Assembly: GCF_000013205.1 (NCBI RefSeq)
Contig: NC_007775.1
Span: 992,001-1,056,000, forward strand
Source: Synechococcus sp. JA-3-3Ab
GTDB taxonomy: Bacteria > Cyanobacteriota > Cyanobacteriia > Thermostichales > Thermostichaceae
Length of the DNA stretch: 64,000 nucleotides
Direction of reading: 5' to 3'
The position numbers were made by a program, and so were the translations under genes. Below, one piece after another: positions 8,203 through 17,527 of the stretch (its first letter is position 1; each line of letters starts with the position of its first letter). The notes under the pieces are model-generated. The model ran no database searches, was not told the origin of the DNA, and worked only from the letters and a program-made list of their open reading frames with translations.

Positions 8203-8222
8203 TGACTAGAGTCAAGCTCTCC
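8203..8222 (-). repeat. Third copy of the inverted-repeat end
   Basis: The reverse complement reads GGAGAGCTTGACTCTAGTCA, which differs at one base from the outer end of both long repeats. It stands alone, about 25 bp outside the right copy, and suggests that this end was inserted, or duplicated, more than once. Confidence 0.55.
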
Positions 8223-8229
8223 AGCCCAG

Positions 8230-8261
8230 GAAAGAAAGCCCCCCGGCCAGCTCCAGGGGGC
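8230..8261 (-). terminator. Probable intrinsic terminator of the DUF4912 gene
   Basis: On the minus strand GCCCCC, a 12-base loop, then GGGGGC is followed by TTTCTTTCC. It lies about 25 bp after the stop codon at 8284. Confidence 0.6.
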
Positions 8262-8283
8262 AAGAAGGGAAAGGTTGGATCCT

Positions 8284-9570
8284 TCAGGGCAACAGTTCTT
8301 CGATAGCCTCTTCCTTGGTGTTGGTGCGGCGGGAGAGGGTGCGGCGGTCGAAGGTCATGTGGATCTCCCGGTTTTGCTCGCCGTCGGCAGCCACAGCAAA
8401 GATGGGGAAGTCGATGTTGCCATCCGGGAAAGCCATGTGGAAGCGGAAGGTGCCATCGGGGTTGAGCTGGATCTTGCGCCCGCCGATGGTGACGGTGGCA
8501 TCGGGCTCCGTGGCCCCATAGACAATCAGCTCGGCATCGGCCACCAGCCAGAACTTGCGGGAGCGCCGCGGCAGGACTTCGGAAGCGCCGGAGAACAGCC
8601 CTAGTCCCGACCCGGAAGCCATCCAGGGAGCAGCAGGCACTTCGGCCATGGCCATAGCCATTCCCATCATGCCCACGCCCGACGGGATAATAAACGAGCT
8701 GATGGCCTGCTCGGGCACCAGTTGACGGCTGCCCATCTGGTGGCTGCCAAACAGGGATCCCGCCACCCGCATCGCCTCGAAGCCGCCCACCATCTCCAGG
8801 AAGGGATCCGCCGTCCTCTGCCGCTGCGGCTCGTCGCCTTTGTAGGCCACCACGCCCATGCCGGTGGCGCTGCGCTTGTAGGGCTCGGTGAGCTGGTAGA
8901 GGGTGCGGCCCTGGAGGGGCATGTCAAAGGGCACCGTCAGGAAGTGCTCTTCAAACCAGTCGGAGGGAAAGACTGGCGGCACCATCACCGCCGCCGAGCG
9001 GGCCAACATCAGCCAGCGGCCATCTGCCGTCCGGTAGCCAATTTCCACAATGTAGGAACGATCGCTCACCGGGATCGGCAAATACCACTCCCGCGCCAAC
9101 TCATCACAGGGGTACTCCTGCATGCTGTGGGCCGGCTGGTAGCTGAAATCGATATCCGTCACATCGTAGAGGCGCAGCGCCAACTGTTGGCCGCCCTCGC
9201 GGCGCTTGCTTTCTTTAGCCTCGTTGGGCACATCCCAATAGGCGTAGGCCCACTGGGGATCCCGCGGCAGCAAAACGATGCGGCTTTCCCCATAGCCCTC
9301 CGGCAGATCCCCCAGCCCTTTGTCCACATCGGCCAGATCCGTCTTGCCGGCAACCTCTTGACCCCTAAACTTCGTTTGGGTGACCGATTCTTGCCCCTTG
9401 GGCTCCGGCATGGCATCGACAGGGCAGCCAGCTTTGACTTGGGCCTCTCGAATGGCCTCAATCAGCTGGTCTTTGGTCATGCGGCTGTACTTGGGGATCT
9501 GATAGCGGGCAGCTTCTTCCCGCAACTGCCGGATGGTCATCTCTTCCAACGGGATCCGCTCTTGTGGCAT
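8284..9570 (-). CDS. DUF4912 protein with a Rho-N/SAP-like N terminus
   Basis: The 428-residue protein opens with a helix-extended-loop-helix (about residues 6-45, MTIRQLREEAARYQIPKYSRMTKDQLIEAI split by a loop), similar to the nucleic-acid-binding SAP/Rho-N module. The DUF4912 domain follows (about 70-215; SRIVLLPRDPQWAYAYWDV, WYLPIPVSDRSYIVEIGY), and a C-terminal region near 350-410 looks like a repeated beta-rich copy (LIVYGATEPDATVTIGG). DUF4912 proteins are common in cyanobacteria and have no established function. GGAG lies just before the ATG. No membrane segment is present. Confidence 0.85.
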   Translation of the reverse strand: MPQERIPLEEMTIRQLREEAARYQIPKYSRMTKDQLIEAIREAQVKAGCPVDAMPEPKGQESVTQTKFRGQEVAGKTDLADVDKGLGDLPEGYGESRIVLLPRDPQWAYAYWDVPNEAKESKRREGGQQLALRLYDVTDIDFSYQPAHSMQEYPCDELAREWYLPIPVSDRSYIVEIGYRTADGRWLMLARSAAVMVPPVFPSDWFEEHFLTVPFDMPLQGRTLYQLTEPYKRSATGMGVVAYKGDEPQRQRTADPFLEMVGGFEAMRVAGSLFGSHQMGSRQLVPEQAISSFIIPSGVGMMGMAMAMAEVPAAPWMASGSGLGLFSGASEVLPRRSRKFWLVADAELIVYGATEPDATVTIGGRKIQLNPDGTFRFHMAFPDGNIDFPIFAVAADGEQNREIHMTFDRRTLSRRTNTKEEAIEELLP

Positions 9571-10011
9571 GGTCGGGGTCTCCTGTCCTCAACAGATCGG
9601 GCTTGTGCGCACACTCCACTGGCTAACCCAAAGGCCGATCCCAGCTTGTGGCTAAGGGCAACCCCTGGCCCACTGGGGTAACAGCCTGCTTGGCGTTTTC
9701 CAACCGCTGATGACCATAGGTCGGGATCAACGGGGATCAAAGGAATGATGAACTTATGTTCACGTATTTTTGCCTATTGGTCAAGAGCTTGGGGATCGCT
9801 GGGGATCAAAGCCTCGTTTTCCCCGCCATCTCGAGTCAGGGATCCCCAAAATGGGCTTGCGGCCCGCCCTTGCCGGCGGATGGGCGGCCAAGCATCAGCC
9901 GCTGCTCTCCAGTCCAAAAGAGGACTGCGCGGGATCCCCTGCCGCACCGGCCTTGCCTGGGTAGCATGGGGGAAGGGTGAGCCGCAGGTTATCAGGCCAA
10001 GAGGTGTGGGC
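9571..10011. other. Divergent intergenic region with no clear gene
   Basis: An open frame can be read upstream of 10012 in phase with the next gene, but its codons do not resemble the gene's and it lacks a ribosome binding site. Several GGGATC(C) sites are present. I see no RNA gene or terminator. Confidence 0.4.
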
Positions 10012-10821
10012 ATGAGGTGGTGGAAAGATAGGACTCACGGTGCAGGGATGCGAGCGATCTGGGCAGCGCTGGGGATCCTGGTCTGGCCGGGGGAAGCTGT
10101 TGAAGCGCAAACCCTGTTTCCTCCCCTCTACCGCCTCCAGGGGGGATCCCCTGCCCCAGCGGTTGAGAAACAACCCCTCCCGGAAGAAACGCCTTGGCGT
10201 CCGGTCACTCCCGACCAGGTAGAAAACGTAGAGTCGGCGTTTCCTGTCGAGGACGCAGGGTCGGAAGGGCCGATTTTCGATCTGGACTTGTTGCGGCAGT
10301 TGGGCACCAGCCCCGGCGGCGGCTCTGGCTCTGGACAGGGAGACGTGATCGGGCCCGGCAGCGGCCAGAGCGGGGTGCGCGGCTCCAGCCCTGGCTCAGG
10401 GATGGGCCCAGGGGGTGGAACTGGCCTAGAGGCGGGATCCCGGCGGCGAGAGCCCCAGGTAACTGGGTTAATTGTCGATGCGCGGGGCCTGGACTTTTTG
10501 CCCAGCCAGTCGATGCGCCTTTTGGATCCCGACGGCAACCCAGTTTACCCGCCTATCAACCTTGGCCAAGACCTCAACGCCGCCTTTGTGGGCAGCGAGG
10601 GCACCGCCGCCTACACCACCTCGGAAGAGCAGGCCCGCTCGCTGGTCAACCGGATTGGAGAACGGCCCCACCGCCTTCGCGCCATGCGCACGCTGGGTTA
10701 CGACCTGGTGATCTCCGCCGAAGACGCCTTCAACCTGCGCCAGATGAACGCCAGCAGCGGCTTTCTGGATCGCTTTGCCGTGGTGGTCATCTGGGATGGC
10801 AGCCAAGCCAGCCGGCCTTAA
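10012..10821 (+). CDS. Secreted protein with a Gly/Ser/Pro linker and a conserved C-terminal domain
   Basis: From the ATG at 10012 the protein has 269 residues. A hydrophobic segment (MRAIWAALGILVWPGEAVEAQ, starting at a second ATG, 10048) looks like a signal peptide ending at AxA. A Gly/Ser-rich linker (GGGSGSGQGDVIGPGSGQSG) leads to a C-terminal domain (VTGLIVDARGLDFLPSQSMRLLDPDG, then ARSLVNRIGERPHRLRAMRTLGYDLVIS). The last domain recalls the LPP20/FlgP-related secreted proteins of other bacteria; this is a resemblance only. It is probably periplasmic or outer-membrane associated. The next gene encodes a GT9 glycosyltransferase. Confidence 0.65.
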   Translation: MRWWKDRTHGAGMRAIWAALGILVWPGEAVEAQTLFPPLYRLQGGSPAPAVEKQPLPEETPWRPVTPDQVENVESAFPVEDAGSEGPIFDLDLLRQLGTSPGGGSGSGQGDVIGPGSGQSGVRGSSPGSGMGPGGGTGLEAGSRRREPQVTGLIVDARGLDFLPSQSMRLLDPDGNPVYPPINLGQDLNAAFVGSEGTAAYTTSEEQARSLVNRIGERPHRLRAMRTLGYDLVISAEDAFNLRQMNASSGFLDRFAVVVIWDGSQASRP

Positions 10822-10883
10822 AGTCTGGCCCAGGGATCCCGGCGCTGGCCGCGAAGGGGATCTGGGGATGCTAGCCTAGCAAA

Positions 10884-10909
10884 CGTGCTCCGCACCGCCG
10901 ACGCAAACG
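10884..10909 (+). repeat. Possible member of the small dispersed repeat family
   Basis: CGTGCTCCGCACCGCCGACG and the bases after it resemble the repeats at 3686 and 55321. It lies in the short gap before the GT9 gene, about 25 bp from the start codon, so it could affect translation or mRNA structure. Confidence 0.4.
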
Positions 10910-10933
10910 GCTTTTTTTGGGGATCCCAACCCT

Positions 10934-12052
10934 ATGCAACGGTTTGCCAACCAGCCTCTGCGGGAACGGCCCCACCTAGCGGTATTTTCTTCCAGCAAGG
11001 TGGGCAACTTCGTGGTCACCGTCCCCCTCTTGCGCGGCCTCAAGGAGAAATACCCCGGCTGTGTCCTGGATTTTTTCGGCAGCGAGACCACCCGCGACTT
11101 TGAGCTCCACTGTCCCTATATCGACTTCAGCTTCCCCCTCTACAGCCGCCGCCCCGATTACCTCGAGGCCCTGACGGCGGCAGTGCGGGATCGGGTGGCC
11201 CAGGCCGGGCCCTACGATCTGGCCATCAACTGCGACGAGTTCAGCGAGCTCAACCTGGTGGCGGTGACGGCCCTGCGACCCCGGTACATTGCCGGGGCCG
11301 GCTTGACCCTGGATTTTCGCCGCAAGTTGGATCCCGGCTCCGACCCGGTGCAGCGCATGCTCCAGGACGACGACTGGAACAGCCTGGCGTTTTTGCAGCG
11401 CTACAAAGATATCCTCACTAGCAACTACATCGCCGAGATCTTCTGCCGCCTGGCTTACGTAGAGACCGACTTTTTCCGCCTGGAGCTGCCCAGCCGGGAT
11501 CCCGACTTTGCAGTACCGGAAGTCTTGGTGCACATCACCACCACCCGCCGTGCCAAGATGTGGCCCTTGCAGTACTGGCGCCAGGTGATCGAATGGTGCC
11601 AGGGGCAGGGCTTGCAGGTGGGGCTCATTGGCAGCGCCCCCGAGCTACAGCGATCCCTCTACCACGGCGACGGCGAAGACCAACTCCTGATCCAGACGGG
11701 GATGATCGACCTGCGGGGCAAGACCGGCCTCCTCGAGTTGGCCGGGGCCCTGAAGCGGGCGCGGGTTTGTATTTCCGTGGACGCGGGGCCGATGCACATT
11801 GCGGCGGCCGTGGGCTGCCCCACCATTGCCCTGTTTGGCAACGACGCCGATGGCGATGGAGCTAGCCCCGTGCGGCTGTGGGCTCCACGCCTGCCCCATG
11901 TTTACGTTACCCAGACTTCCTATAAATGCCGGATCTGCGCAGAAAACAAGTTCAAAAACGAAGCCTGCCTGGTGGAAGGCCACCCCTGCATGGCCCACCT
12001 CAAGCCAGAGACAGTGATTGCCTACCTCCGACAGATCCTGAAGAAGACCTAG
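10934..12052 (+). CDS. Glycosyltransferase family 9 (heptosyltransferase-like)
   Basis: The 372-residue protein begins with FSSSKVGNFVVTVPLLRGLKEKYP, the GT9 N-terminal motif for locating acceptor chains. In the C-terminal half it has the family signature VDAGPMHIAAAVGCPTIALFGN, where the donor nucleotide is bound. GT9 enzymes add heptose or related sugars to lipopolysaccharide core or other glycans at the inner membrane. Cyanobacterial LPS often lacks heptose, so the actual sugar cannot be stated. A cluster of Cys near the C terminus (KCRICAENKFKNEACLVEGHPCM) is typical of these GT9 proteins. Confidence 0.88.
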   Translation: MQRFANQPLRERPHLAVFSSSKVGNFVVTVPLLRGLKEKYPGCVLDFFGSETTRDFELHCPYIDFSFPLYSRRPDYLEALTAAVRDRVAQAGPYDLAINCDEFSELNLVAVTALRPRYIAGAGLTLDFRRKLDPGSDPVQRMLQDDDWNSLAFLQRYKDILTSNYIAEIFCRLAYVETDFFRLELPSRDPDFAVPEVLVHITTTRRAKMWPLQYWRQVIEWCQGQGLQVGLIGSAPELQRSLYHGDGEDQLLIQTGMIDLRGKTGLLELAGALKRARVCISVDAGPMHIAAAVGCPTIALFGNDADGDGASPVRLWAPRLPHVYVTQTSYKCRICAENKFKNEACLVEGHPCMAHLKPETVIAYLRQILKKT

Positions 12053-12084
12053 ACCTTCCAGCCCGTCTCTCCCCTCACCCCCAG

Positions 12085-12107
12085 CCCCTCTCCCTCTGGG
12101 AGAGGGG
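12085..12107 (+). terminator. Perfect 10-bp hairpin after the GT9 gene
   Basis: CCCCTCTCCC and GGGAGAGGGG pair perfectly around a TCT loop about 30 bp after the stop. No T-run follows, so it may be a dispersed intergenic palindrome (CCCCAGCCCCTCTCCC type) and not a classical terminator. Confidence 0.5.
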
Positions 12108-12301
12108 AGCTGTGGAGCGAGGGAACAACTTGTTCATGGCTATTTGAGATGGCCATAGCTCCCAGGGATCCCCGCCCCGCCGATCAGATGGGCCAGTGGA
12201 CGGCAGGGAGTGCCCAGAAGCGCAGCCGGATCCCTAGGAGCCTGGTTAAGCTGAGAGCCCGAGGCTGAAAACTCTGTGCCTAAACCATTTGGGTGTGAGC
12301 T

Positions 12302-13240
12302 GTGACTTTGGGGACGGGGTATCGCCACCAGGTGGATCACCTTGCCGAGCGGAGAAACAAGAGGGCTTGGCAAGGGGTTGCCCTGAAGCTGCTGGCCACC
12401 TTCTGCTTTGCCTGCCTGGGGGCGATCATCCGCCTCAACACGCCTGCCCTGCACCCTTTTGAGATTGTGTTTTTGCGCAACCTATTCGGGTTTCTTGCCC
12501 TGGTACCGCTGCTTTTGCGAGCAGGGATCCACTCGCTGCGCACCGCCAAGATGAGCTTCTACCTCCTGCGCTCGGCAATCAGCACGGTGGGGATGCTGCT
12601 TTCCTTCTGGGCGGCCAGCCTGTTGCCTTTGGCAGAGGCCACGGCCCTGAGCTTTGTCCAGCTTTTGTTTGCTGGCATGATGGCGGTTTGGGTGCTGGGA
12701 GAACAGATGCGCCCCTCGCGCTGGCTGGGTTTGGGCTTAGGAGTTGTCGGGACTTGGGTGATGCTGAGGCCGGGCTTTCGCGAATTCTCTTTGGGCACAG
12801 GGCTAGCCTTAGCGGCGGCGCTTCTTTTTGGCTGGGTGATCATCGTGCTTAAGATCCTCGCCCGCACCGAGTCCAGCCTCACGATCACGGCCTACATGGG
12901 CCTGTTGCAGACTCCCCTTTCCTTCTTGGCTGCCGTTTGGGTTTGGACCTGGCCTTCGCCGGAGCAGTGGCTGTGGATGGCAGCGATGGGGCTGTTGGGC
13001 AGCCTGGGCCAGGTGGCCCTCACCCAAGCCTACAAGCTGGCTGAGGTGACGATGCTGCTGCCTCTGGATTTTTCCCGCTTGCTCTGGGCCAGTCTAATCG
13101 GTTTCTGGGCATTTGCCGAGCTCCCAGATGGGTGGACCTGGCTGGGCGGAGCCCTGATCTTGGCAGGCGCCACCTCCGGGGCCTACGGCGAGGCGCGGCG
13201 GCGGGTGAGGAAAACTCAGGCCCGTACCGGCAAAGTTTAA
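12302..13240 (+). CDS. EamA/DMT-family transporter
   Basis: The 312-residue protein has about ten hydrophobic segments in two repeated EamA halves (first FCFACLGAIIRLNTPALHPFE, second LLFGWVIIVLKILARTESS), with the conserved late motif of the second half (LLPLDFSRLLWASLIGFWAFAELPDGWTWLGGALILAG split over two helices). Members export amino acids, purines or other metabolites across the inner membrane; the substrate cannot be read from sequence. It starts at a GTG with a weak ribosome binding site, so an internal start is possible. Confidence 0.88.
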   Translation: MTLGTGYRHQVDHLAERRNKRAWQGVALKLLATFCFACLGAIIRLNTPALHPFEIVFLRNLFGFLALVPLLLRAGIHSLRTAKMSFYLLRSAISTVGMLLSFWAASLLPLAEATALSFVQLLFAGMMAVWVLGEQMRPSRWLGLGLGVVGTWVMLRPGFREFSLGTGLALAAALLFGWVIIVLKILARTESSLTITAYMGLLQTPLSFLAAVWVWTWPSPEQWLWMAAMGLLGSLGQVALTQAYKLAEVTMLLPLDFSRLLWASLIGFWAFAELPDGWTWLGGALILAGATSGAYGEARRRVRKTQARTGKV

Positions 13241-13260
13241 GGTGGCAGAGGCTGGCGGGC

Positions 13261-14418
13261 CTAAAGCCGCAGCAAGGCGGGGCTGGAGCTGGTCAGGTCG
13301 GTGGTGGTAAGAGCCACCAGCAGGGCTTCCGGGCTGACGGGGAAGGGCAGGTGGTGGATATCGGAGCCTGGCTGGCAGGCCACCTGGGCTGCTTGCAGCA
13401 GCTCGGCGGATCCCAGGTGGTCGAGGTGGAGATCCCGCAAGTTGAGGGGCAGCCCCACCTGGCGGTAGAACGCCAGCAACTGGGTGCGGGCGGCCAGCGC
13501 CAACTGGCTTCCCTGCAGGATCTCCTCTAGGCGGAGCTGGGCCAAAATGCCAAAGGCCACTTTCTCCCCGTGCAGGGTGGCCCGGTGTCCCGGCAAATGG
13601 GTTAGGCCGTTGTGAACGGCGTGGGCGGCCACGGTGCGACACTTAGCCCCTCCCATGCCGCCGACGATCCCCGCCAGGCAAATGCAGGCATCCACCACCT
13701 GCTTCCAAGCCGTGCCACCCGGCTCCCGCAGGGCCGCCACCGATTGTTGCAAGAGCAAATCCCGCAAAACGCGGGCCTGCTGCACAGCTCCGATCACCAG
13801 GGCATCTTCCGAGGCGCCGCTGCTGACAGAAGACTCGTACCACTTGGCCAAGGCATCTCCAATCCCGGCCACCAGGGTGCGCGCCGGGGCCTGCAGGATG
13901 AGCTCATAGTCCAGAATCAAAGCGGCAGGTGCCCGATCCAAAGCCACATCCCGCTGAAAGGCACCTGTGTCAGAGTAGATGTTGGACAGGGCGCTCCAGG
14001 CGGCACAGGTGGCGGCGGAGGTGGGCACCGTCGCCACCGGGATCCCCAAGCGATGGGCCACCAACTTGGCCGTGTCTAGGGCCTTGCCGCCCCCCACCCC
14101 TACAATGCCGGTTACGGACTCTGCCGTGGCCAGGGCCTGTAGGCGAGCCAGCTCCGACTCGCTGCAGTCGACACCATAGGTGCTCCAGTAAACCTGAACG
14201 GCGGGATCCCGCCCCAGATTGCGCTTCAGGGGCAGCTCGGCCACGGCCAGGGAGCGCTCCCCCCCGATCACCAACACGCGGGATCCCAGAGCTGTCAGGG
14301 GGACAGCCTCGAGGATGCTGCTGCCGCGGTATAGCCGGCCTGGGGCCGGAATGGCCAGGTCGAATTCACAAGTTCTCAGCATTTCAAAGAGGGGCGATAG
14401 GGTCAGCCCAGTGTCCAT
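13261..14418 (-). CDS. Iron-containing (glycerol dehydrogenase-type) alcohol dehydrogenase
   Basis: The 385-residue protein has the family's NAD-binding GVGGGKALDTAKLVA motif and the metal-binding residues: Asp in AGIGDALAKWYE, and His in TVAAHAVHNGL and ATLHGEKVAFG. This fits the glycerol-1-phosphate/glycerol dehydrogenase branch, which oxidises a polyol using NAD and a divalent metal. The true substrate is unknown. A second ATG at 14382 is possible. A TATATATA stretch precedes the first ATG. It is convergent with the DMT transporter with a 20-bp gap. Confidence 0.9.
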   Translation of the reverse strand: MDTGLTLSPLFEMLRTCEFDLAIPAPGRLYRGSSILEAVPLTALGSRVLVIGGERSLAVAELPLKRNLGRDPAVQVYWSTYGVDCSESELARLQALATAESVTGIVGVGGGKALDTAKLVAHRLGIPVATVPTSAATCAAWSALSNIYSDTGAFQRDVALDRAPAALILDYELILQAPARTLVAGIGDALAKWYESSVSSGASEDALVIGAVQQARVLRDLLLQQSVAALREPGGTAWKQVVDACICLAGIVGGMGGAKCRTVAAHAVHNGLTHLPGHRATLHGEKVAFGILAQLRLEEILQGSQLALAARTQLLAFYRQVGLPLNLRDLHLDHLGSAELLQAAQVACQPGSDIHHLPFPVSPEALLVALTTTDLTSSSPALLRL

Positions 14419-14631
14419 ATATATAGATACAGACTACGATTCTAGCCGCAAGTTCTGCCTTTCCCATCTAGGGTGTAGCTACAGGCAAGCCTCGCTTGCT
14501 TAGAACGGGTTGGGATCCCTGGCAGGGGAGGGTCAGCCAGCACAAATCTTTGCCAGCAGTCAACTGCAAATGGTGGTAACCCCCAGACAAATTGGGTAGT
14601 ATGCGTCTAGCAGTGGCGCAGAGGGCAGGGC

Positions 14632-15750
14632 GTGTTCGGCTTTCTTGGTGGCTCCAAAACTCAAACCATGCTTGGGGTAGATATCAATCCCGAGTGCCTT
14701 GCTGTTGCCCAAGTCAAGAAGCAGGGCAATGGTCGCTATCGTCTGGTTCACTACCACAGCGTGGAAATGCCAGAGGGGGCAGTGATCGAGGGGCGCATTC
14801 TTGATCCGAGCACAGTTGGCTTGACATTGGCCAACTTACTAAACGAATACAAGGTGCCCACCAGCTTGCCAGTGGCGACCGCGGTGCCGGTGCGAGAGGC
14901 GATCGTCCGTCTCATTCGCCTGCCTGCTGACCTGCCTGCCGATGAGTTGCGGCGGGTGGTTCTAGAACAGGAGGCGGAGCTCTACATCCCCTACCCCCGG
15001 GATCAGGCGGATGTGGACTACCAGCCCCTGGGCCTAGACCTTTCCCAGGATGGCATTGAGCGCATCGAGGTGCTGCTAGCAGCCATCCCCAAAGAGGTGG
15101 TGGACAATTACCTGGCCGTGCTGCAGGCGGCCAACTTGAAGGCGCGCTGTGTGGAGCTGGCCAGCTTCTCCCTCATTCGCACCATCCGTGACCAACTCAT
15201 CCAGTACAGCCCCCAAGAGGCGGTGTTGCTCAGCTCCATCGGCTACGACAGCAGCGAGATCAGCATCTTGGTCAACGGCATCCCGCAGTTTACCCGCACC
15301 GTCAACATCGGCACCATTCACATGCGGCAGGTGCTAGCCCAGGCCCTGAATTTGCCGGTTAGCCGCACCGGCGACCTGTTGCGAACTCTAAGGTTACCCT
15401 TGATCAACCCCGCCGATGTTTTGGCCACGGGAGAGCAACCGGTTCCCAGTAACCCGGGCGTGGCAGCCGTGGCGCGGGTCGTTTCCGATTTGGCGGACGA
15501 GCTGAGGCGCTCCATTGATTTCTTTACCAGCGCAGAGAGTAACTCCCCTGTGGTGAAGGTATTGTTGGCTGGGCCGGGGGCGGCTATTGGCCAAATGGAT
15601 GGTTTCTTGTCGCAGTCGCTGAGCCTGGCCGTAGAGTTAGCGGATCCCTTCGGCAGCATCCTGATACCGGATTCAATCGAGGTGCCCTTGGAGGAGCGAC
15701 CGGCGATGGGAGTGGCCCTGGGGCTGGCCATGCGGGAAGCCAGCAAGTAG
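14632..15750 (+). CDS. pilM: Type IV pilus assembly protein PilM
   Basis: This actin-like ATPase of 372 residues has the phosphate-1 motif near the start (GVDINPECLAVAQVKKQ), the VPVREAIVRLIRLPADLPADELRRVV region and the late GPGAAIGQMDGF motif. PilM binds the cytoplasmic tail of PilN and forms the inner ring of the pilus alignment complex. It starts with GTG and heads the pilM-pilN-pilO-pilQ run, which is the standard cyanobacterial order with no pilP. Confidence 0.95.
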   Translation: MFGFLGGSKTQTMLGVDINPECLAVAQVKKQGNGRYRLVHYHSVEMPEGAVIEGRILDPSTVGLTLANLLNEYKVPTSLPVATAVPVREAIVRLIRLPADLPADELRRVVLEQEAELYIPYPRDQADVDYQPLGLDLSQDGIERIEVLLAAIPKEVVDNYLAVLQAANLKARCVELASFSLIRTIRDQLIQYSPQEAVLLSSIGYDSSEISILVNGIPQFTRTVNIGTIHMRQVLAQALNLPVSRTGDLLRTLRLPLINPADVLATGEQPVPSNPGVAAVARVVSDLADELRRSIDFFTSAESNSPVVKVLLAGPGAAIGQMDGFLSQSLSLAVELADPFGSILIPDSIEVPLEERPAMGVALGLAMREASK

Positions 15751-15813
15751 TCTTCGGGATCCGCCCAAGAGGATCCCCTAAGCGCAATACCCAACCATGA
15801 GCGAGGCGGTGAG

Positions 15814-16518
15814 ATGTACACACCAGAGATCAACTTTCTGAAAGAAAGACCGGAGGTTCCCACCACAGTTCAGACAGGGGGAGTGGTGGCTGGCCCGGAA
15901 ACTGCCGCCGGAGCTGAGAGCTGGGCTTTGGCCATTGGTCTGGGGGTTGCCGTGGCTGCTGTGGCCATGGGGGCTTTCTTGTATTTCCAAGACAGCTTTT
16001 CCCGTCAGCGGAATACTCTGAGGGCAGAGCGAACCCGCCTCGACGGTGAACTCAGCACAGCCAATGCCGAGTTGACCCGACTCCAGGGCCTCAGCCAAGA
16101 ACTGCAAACCATTCGCACCCAGACGGAAGGGTTTCGCTCTTTTCTCGGATCCGTCCAGCCCTGGTCGGCCATTCTAGAAGAACTGCGGCGCAGGATCCCT
16201 GGGCAAGGGGTATGGATAACCAACATCAGCGCCTCTGGCGATACTGTGAACATCCAAGGCGGGGCGCTGGATTTTCCCTTGGTGAACGACTTTTTGCTCA
16301 CTCTGCTGGATTCCAACTTCGTAACCAGTGCCGTTCTCAACAGTGCCTCTCGAGTGGAGGGCACCCCTGAAACTGAACCCAGCGTCACCTACGGCCTAAC
16401 GGTTACTATTCGAACCATAGGGGATCCCGACCCGGAGTTGACCCGCGAGCTGGAGCAGCGGGGAGCGATAGGCTTGGTGGAAAAGATCCGCATTTTGCGT
16501 CAAGTGGAGGGGAACTGA
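15814..16518 (+). CDS. pilN: Type IV pilus assembly protein PilN
   Basis: The cytoplasmic N terminus carries INFLKERPE, the counterpart of the INLLP motif that docks into PilM. One membrane helix (about residues 33-55) and a coiled-coil stretch follow (TLRAERTRLDGELSTANAELTRLQ in two parts). A compact periplasmic ferredoxin-like domain completes the protein (GQGVWITNISASGDTVNIQG). Its length of 234 residues is usual. The stop overlaps the first bases of pilO, so the two are translationally coupled. Confidence 0.93.
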   Translation: MYTPEINFLKERPEVPTTVQTGGVVAGPETAAGAESWALAIGLGVAVAAVAMGAFLYFQDSFSRQRNTLRAERTRLDGELSTANAELTRLQGLSQELQTIRTQTEGFRSFLGSVQPWSAILEELRRRIPGQGVWITNISASGDTVNIQGGALDFPLVNDFLLTLLDSNFVTSAVLNSASRVEGTPETEPSVTYGLTVTIRTIGDPDPELTRELEQRGAIGLVEKIRILRQVEGN

Positions 16519-17240
16519 TGACCGGCTCGGTGGAAAGTTTTCACGACGAACAACTGGTGGCACCTCCGGCAGGGCCGCCGGTATTGTTGGGGGTCGAGCT
16601 GACCCCTATTCGCATTGGCCTGTTGATCGGGATCCTGGGCCTGGGCGCGGCGAGCTTTTTGGCCTTCACCCAACTCCGTCCTCTGATTAGAGAGGTGCAA
16701 GCCTTAGAAAGAGAGGTAGCCCAAAAAACCAGCCAGTTGCAGGAGGTACAGGGCCAGATTGCCGGCTTACAGGATCTGCCCAACCAAATCGAGAGGGCTC
16801 GCGTGCAGCAGCAACAGATCAGCGCCTTGCTCGCCACCCCCGAGAATGCCGACACGCAACTGATCGATCTCAACCGACTGGTGCGGGGACAACCCAATGC
16901 TCAGTTGCTCAGTTTCAGCCCTTCCCCTCTGACGCCAGCTTCCTCGAACAACCCAGAAGTGCCTGCCATCATCGCCCCAGCCATCCAACTGCAGACAACC
17001 CGCGTCACCCTGCGGGGTCCCTACACCGACATCATCAACCTCATGAGAGACATCGAGCGTTTTCGCGCTCTGTTCCGGGTGAGCAACATCTCTCTCAACC
17101 CTGGCCAAGGCACAGAGAACCTAGACGCCGCTTTCGATCTGGTTGCTTACTACTACAACAAAGGCGTTCCTCTCGGCACTGCTCCTGCACCTGAAGGGCA
17201 AACACCTCCTGAGGGAGGACAGCCAACACCCAGCCAGTAG
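16518..17240 (+). CDS. pilO: Type IV pilus assembly protein PilO
   Basis: A short cytoplasmic tail and a single membrane segment (about residues 28-50, IRIGLLIGILGLGAASFLAF) lead into a coiled coil (EVQALEREVAQKTSQLQEVQ). A periplasmic PilO domain of about 130 residues has the VTLRGPYTDIINLMRDIERF motif. The C terminus is Pro/Gly-rich. PilO pairs with PilN in the periplasm and links the inner-membrane machine to the PilQ secretin. The ATG overlaps the pilN stop. Confidence 0.93.
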   Translation: MTGSVESFHDEQLVAPPAGPPVLLGVELTPIRIGLLIGILGLGAASFLAFTQLRPLIREVQALEREVAQKTSQLQEVQGQIAGLQDLPNQIERARVQQQQISALLATPENADTQLIDLNRLVRGQPNAQLLSFSPSPLTPASSNNPEVPAIIAPAIQLQTTRVTLRGPYTDIINLMRDIERFRALFRVSNISLNPGQGTENLDAAFDLVAYYYNKGVPLGTAPAPEGQTPPEGGQPTPSQ

Positions 17241-17431
17241 CCCGGCTTGGCAAGGCCAATCTGTAGCCAATCTATACACTGCGTTTGAGTGTCGCTTCCC
17301 CACGGGATCCCACCTGAAGAGACTCGCTACTGGGATTGGAGGGGACGGGCGGGAAATGGGAACCATTGGGGAAAAGCACAGATAGTGTTGCCTATCGAAA
17401 AATTTCCCCTAAAGCGGCTGCAGGTAGTGGC

Positions 17432-17452
17432 AAAGCCGAAAATTTCGGCTTT
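17432..17452 (+). other. Short hairpin between pilO and pilQ
   Basis: AAAGCCGAAA and TTTCGGCTTT form a 10-bp stem with almost no loop, in practice a 7-bp stem with an AT-rich loop. It lies in the roughly 290-bp gap between pilO and pilQ. It may be a weak terminator, an mRNA-processing site or an attenuator for pilQ. No long T-run follows. Confidence 0.4.
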
Positions 17453-17527
17453 GATTAGGGAAGCACTGGGTGAACCCGTGCTGAAGTAAAGCAGAAACAC
17501 GCTTGGCTAACGGAGTGAGGTGTGAGG

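Noticed and set aside
9745-10011. Upstream extension of the secreted protein
   Set aside because: It would bury the signal peptide about 100 residues inside the protein and has no family-like sequence.
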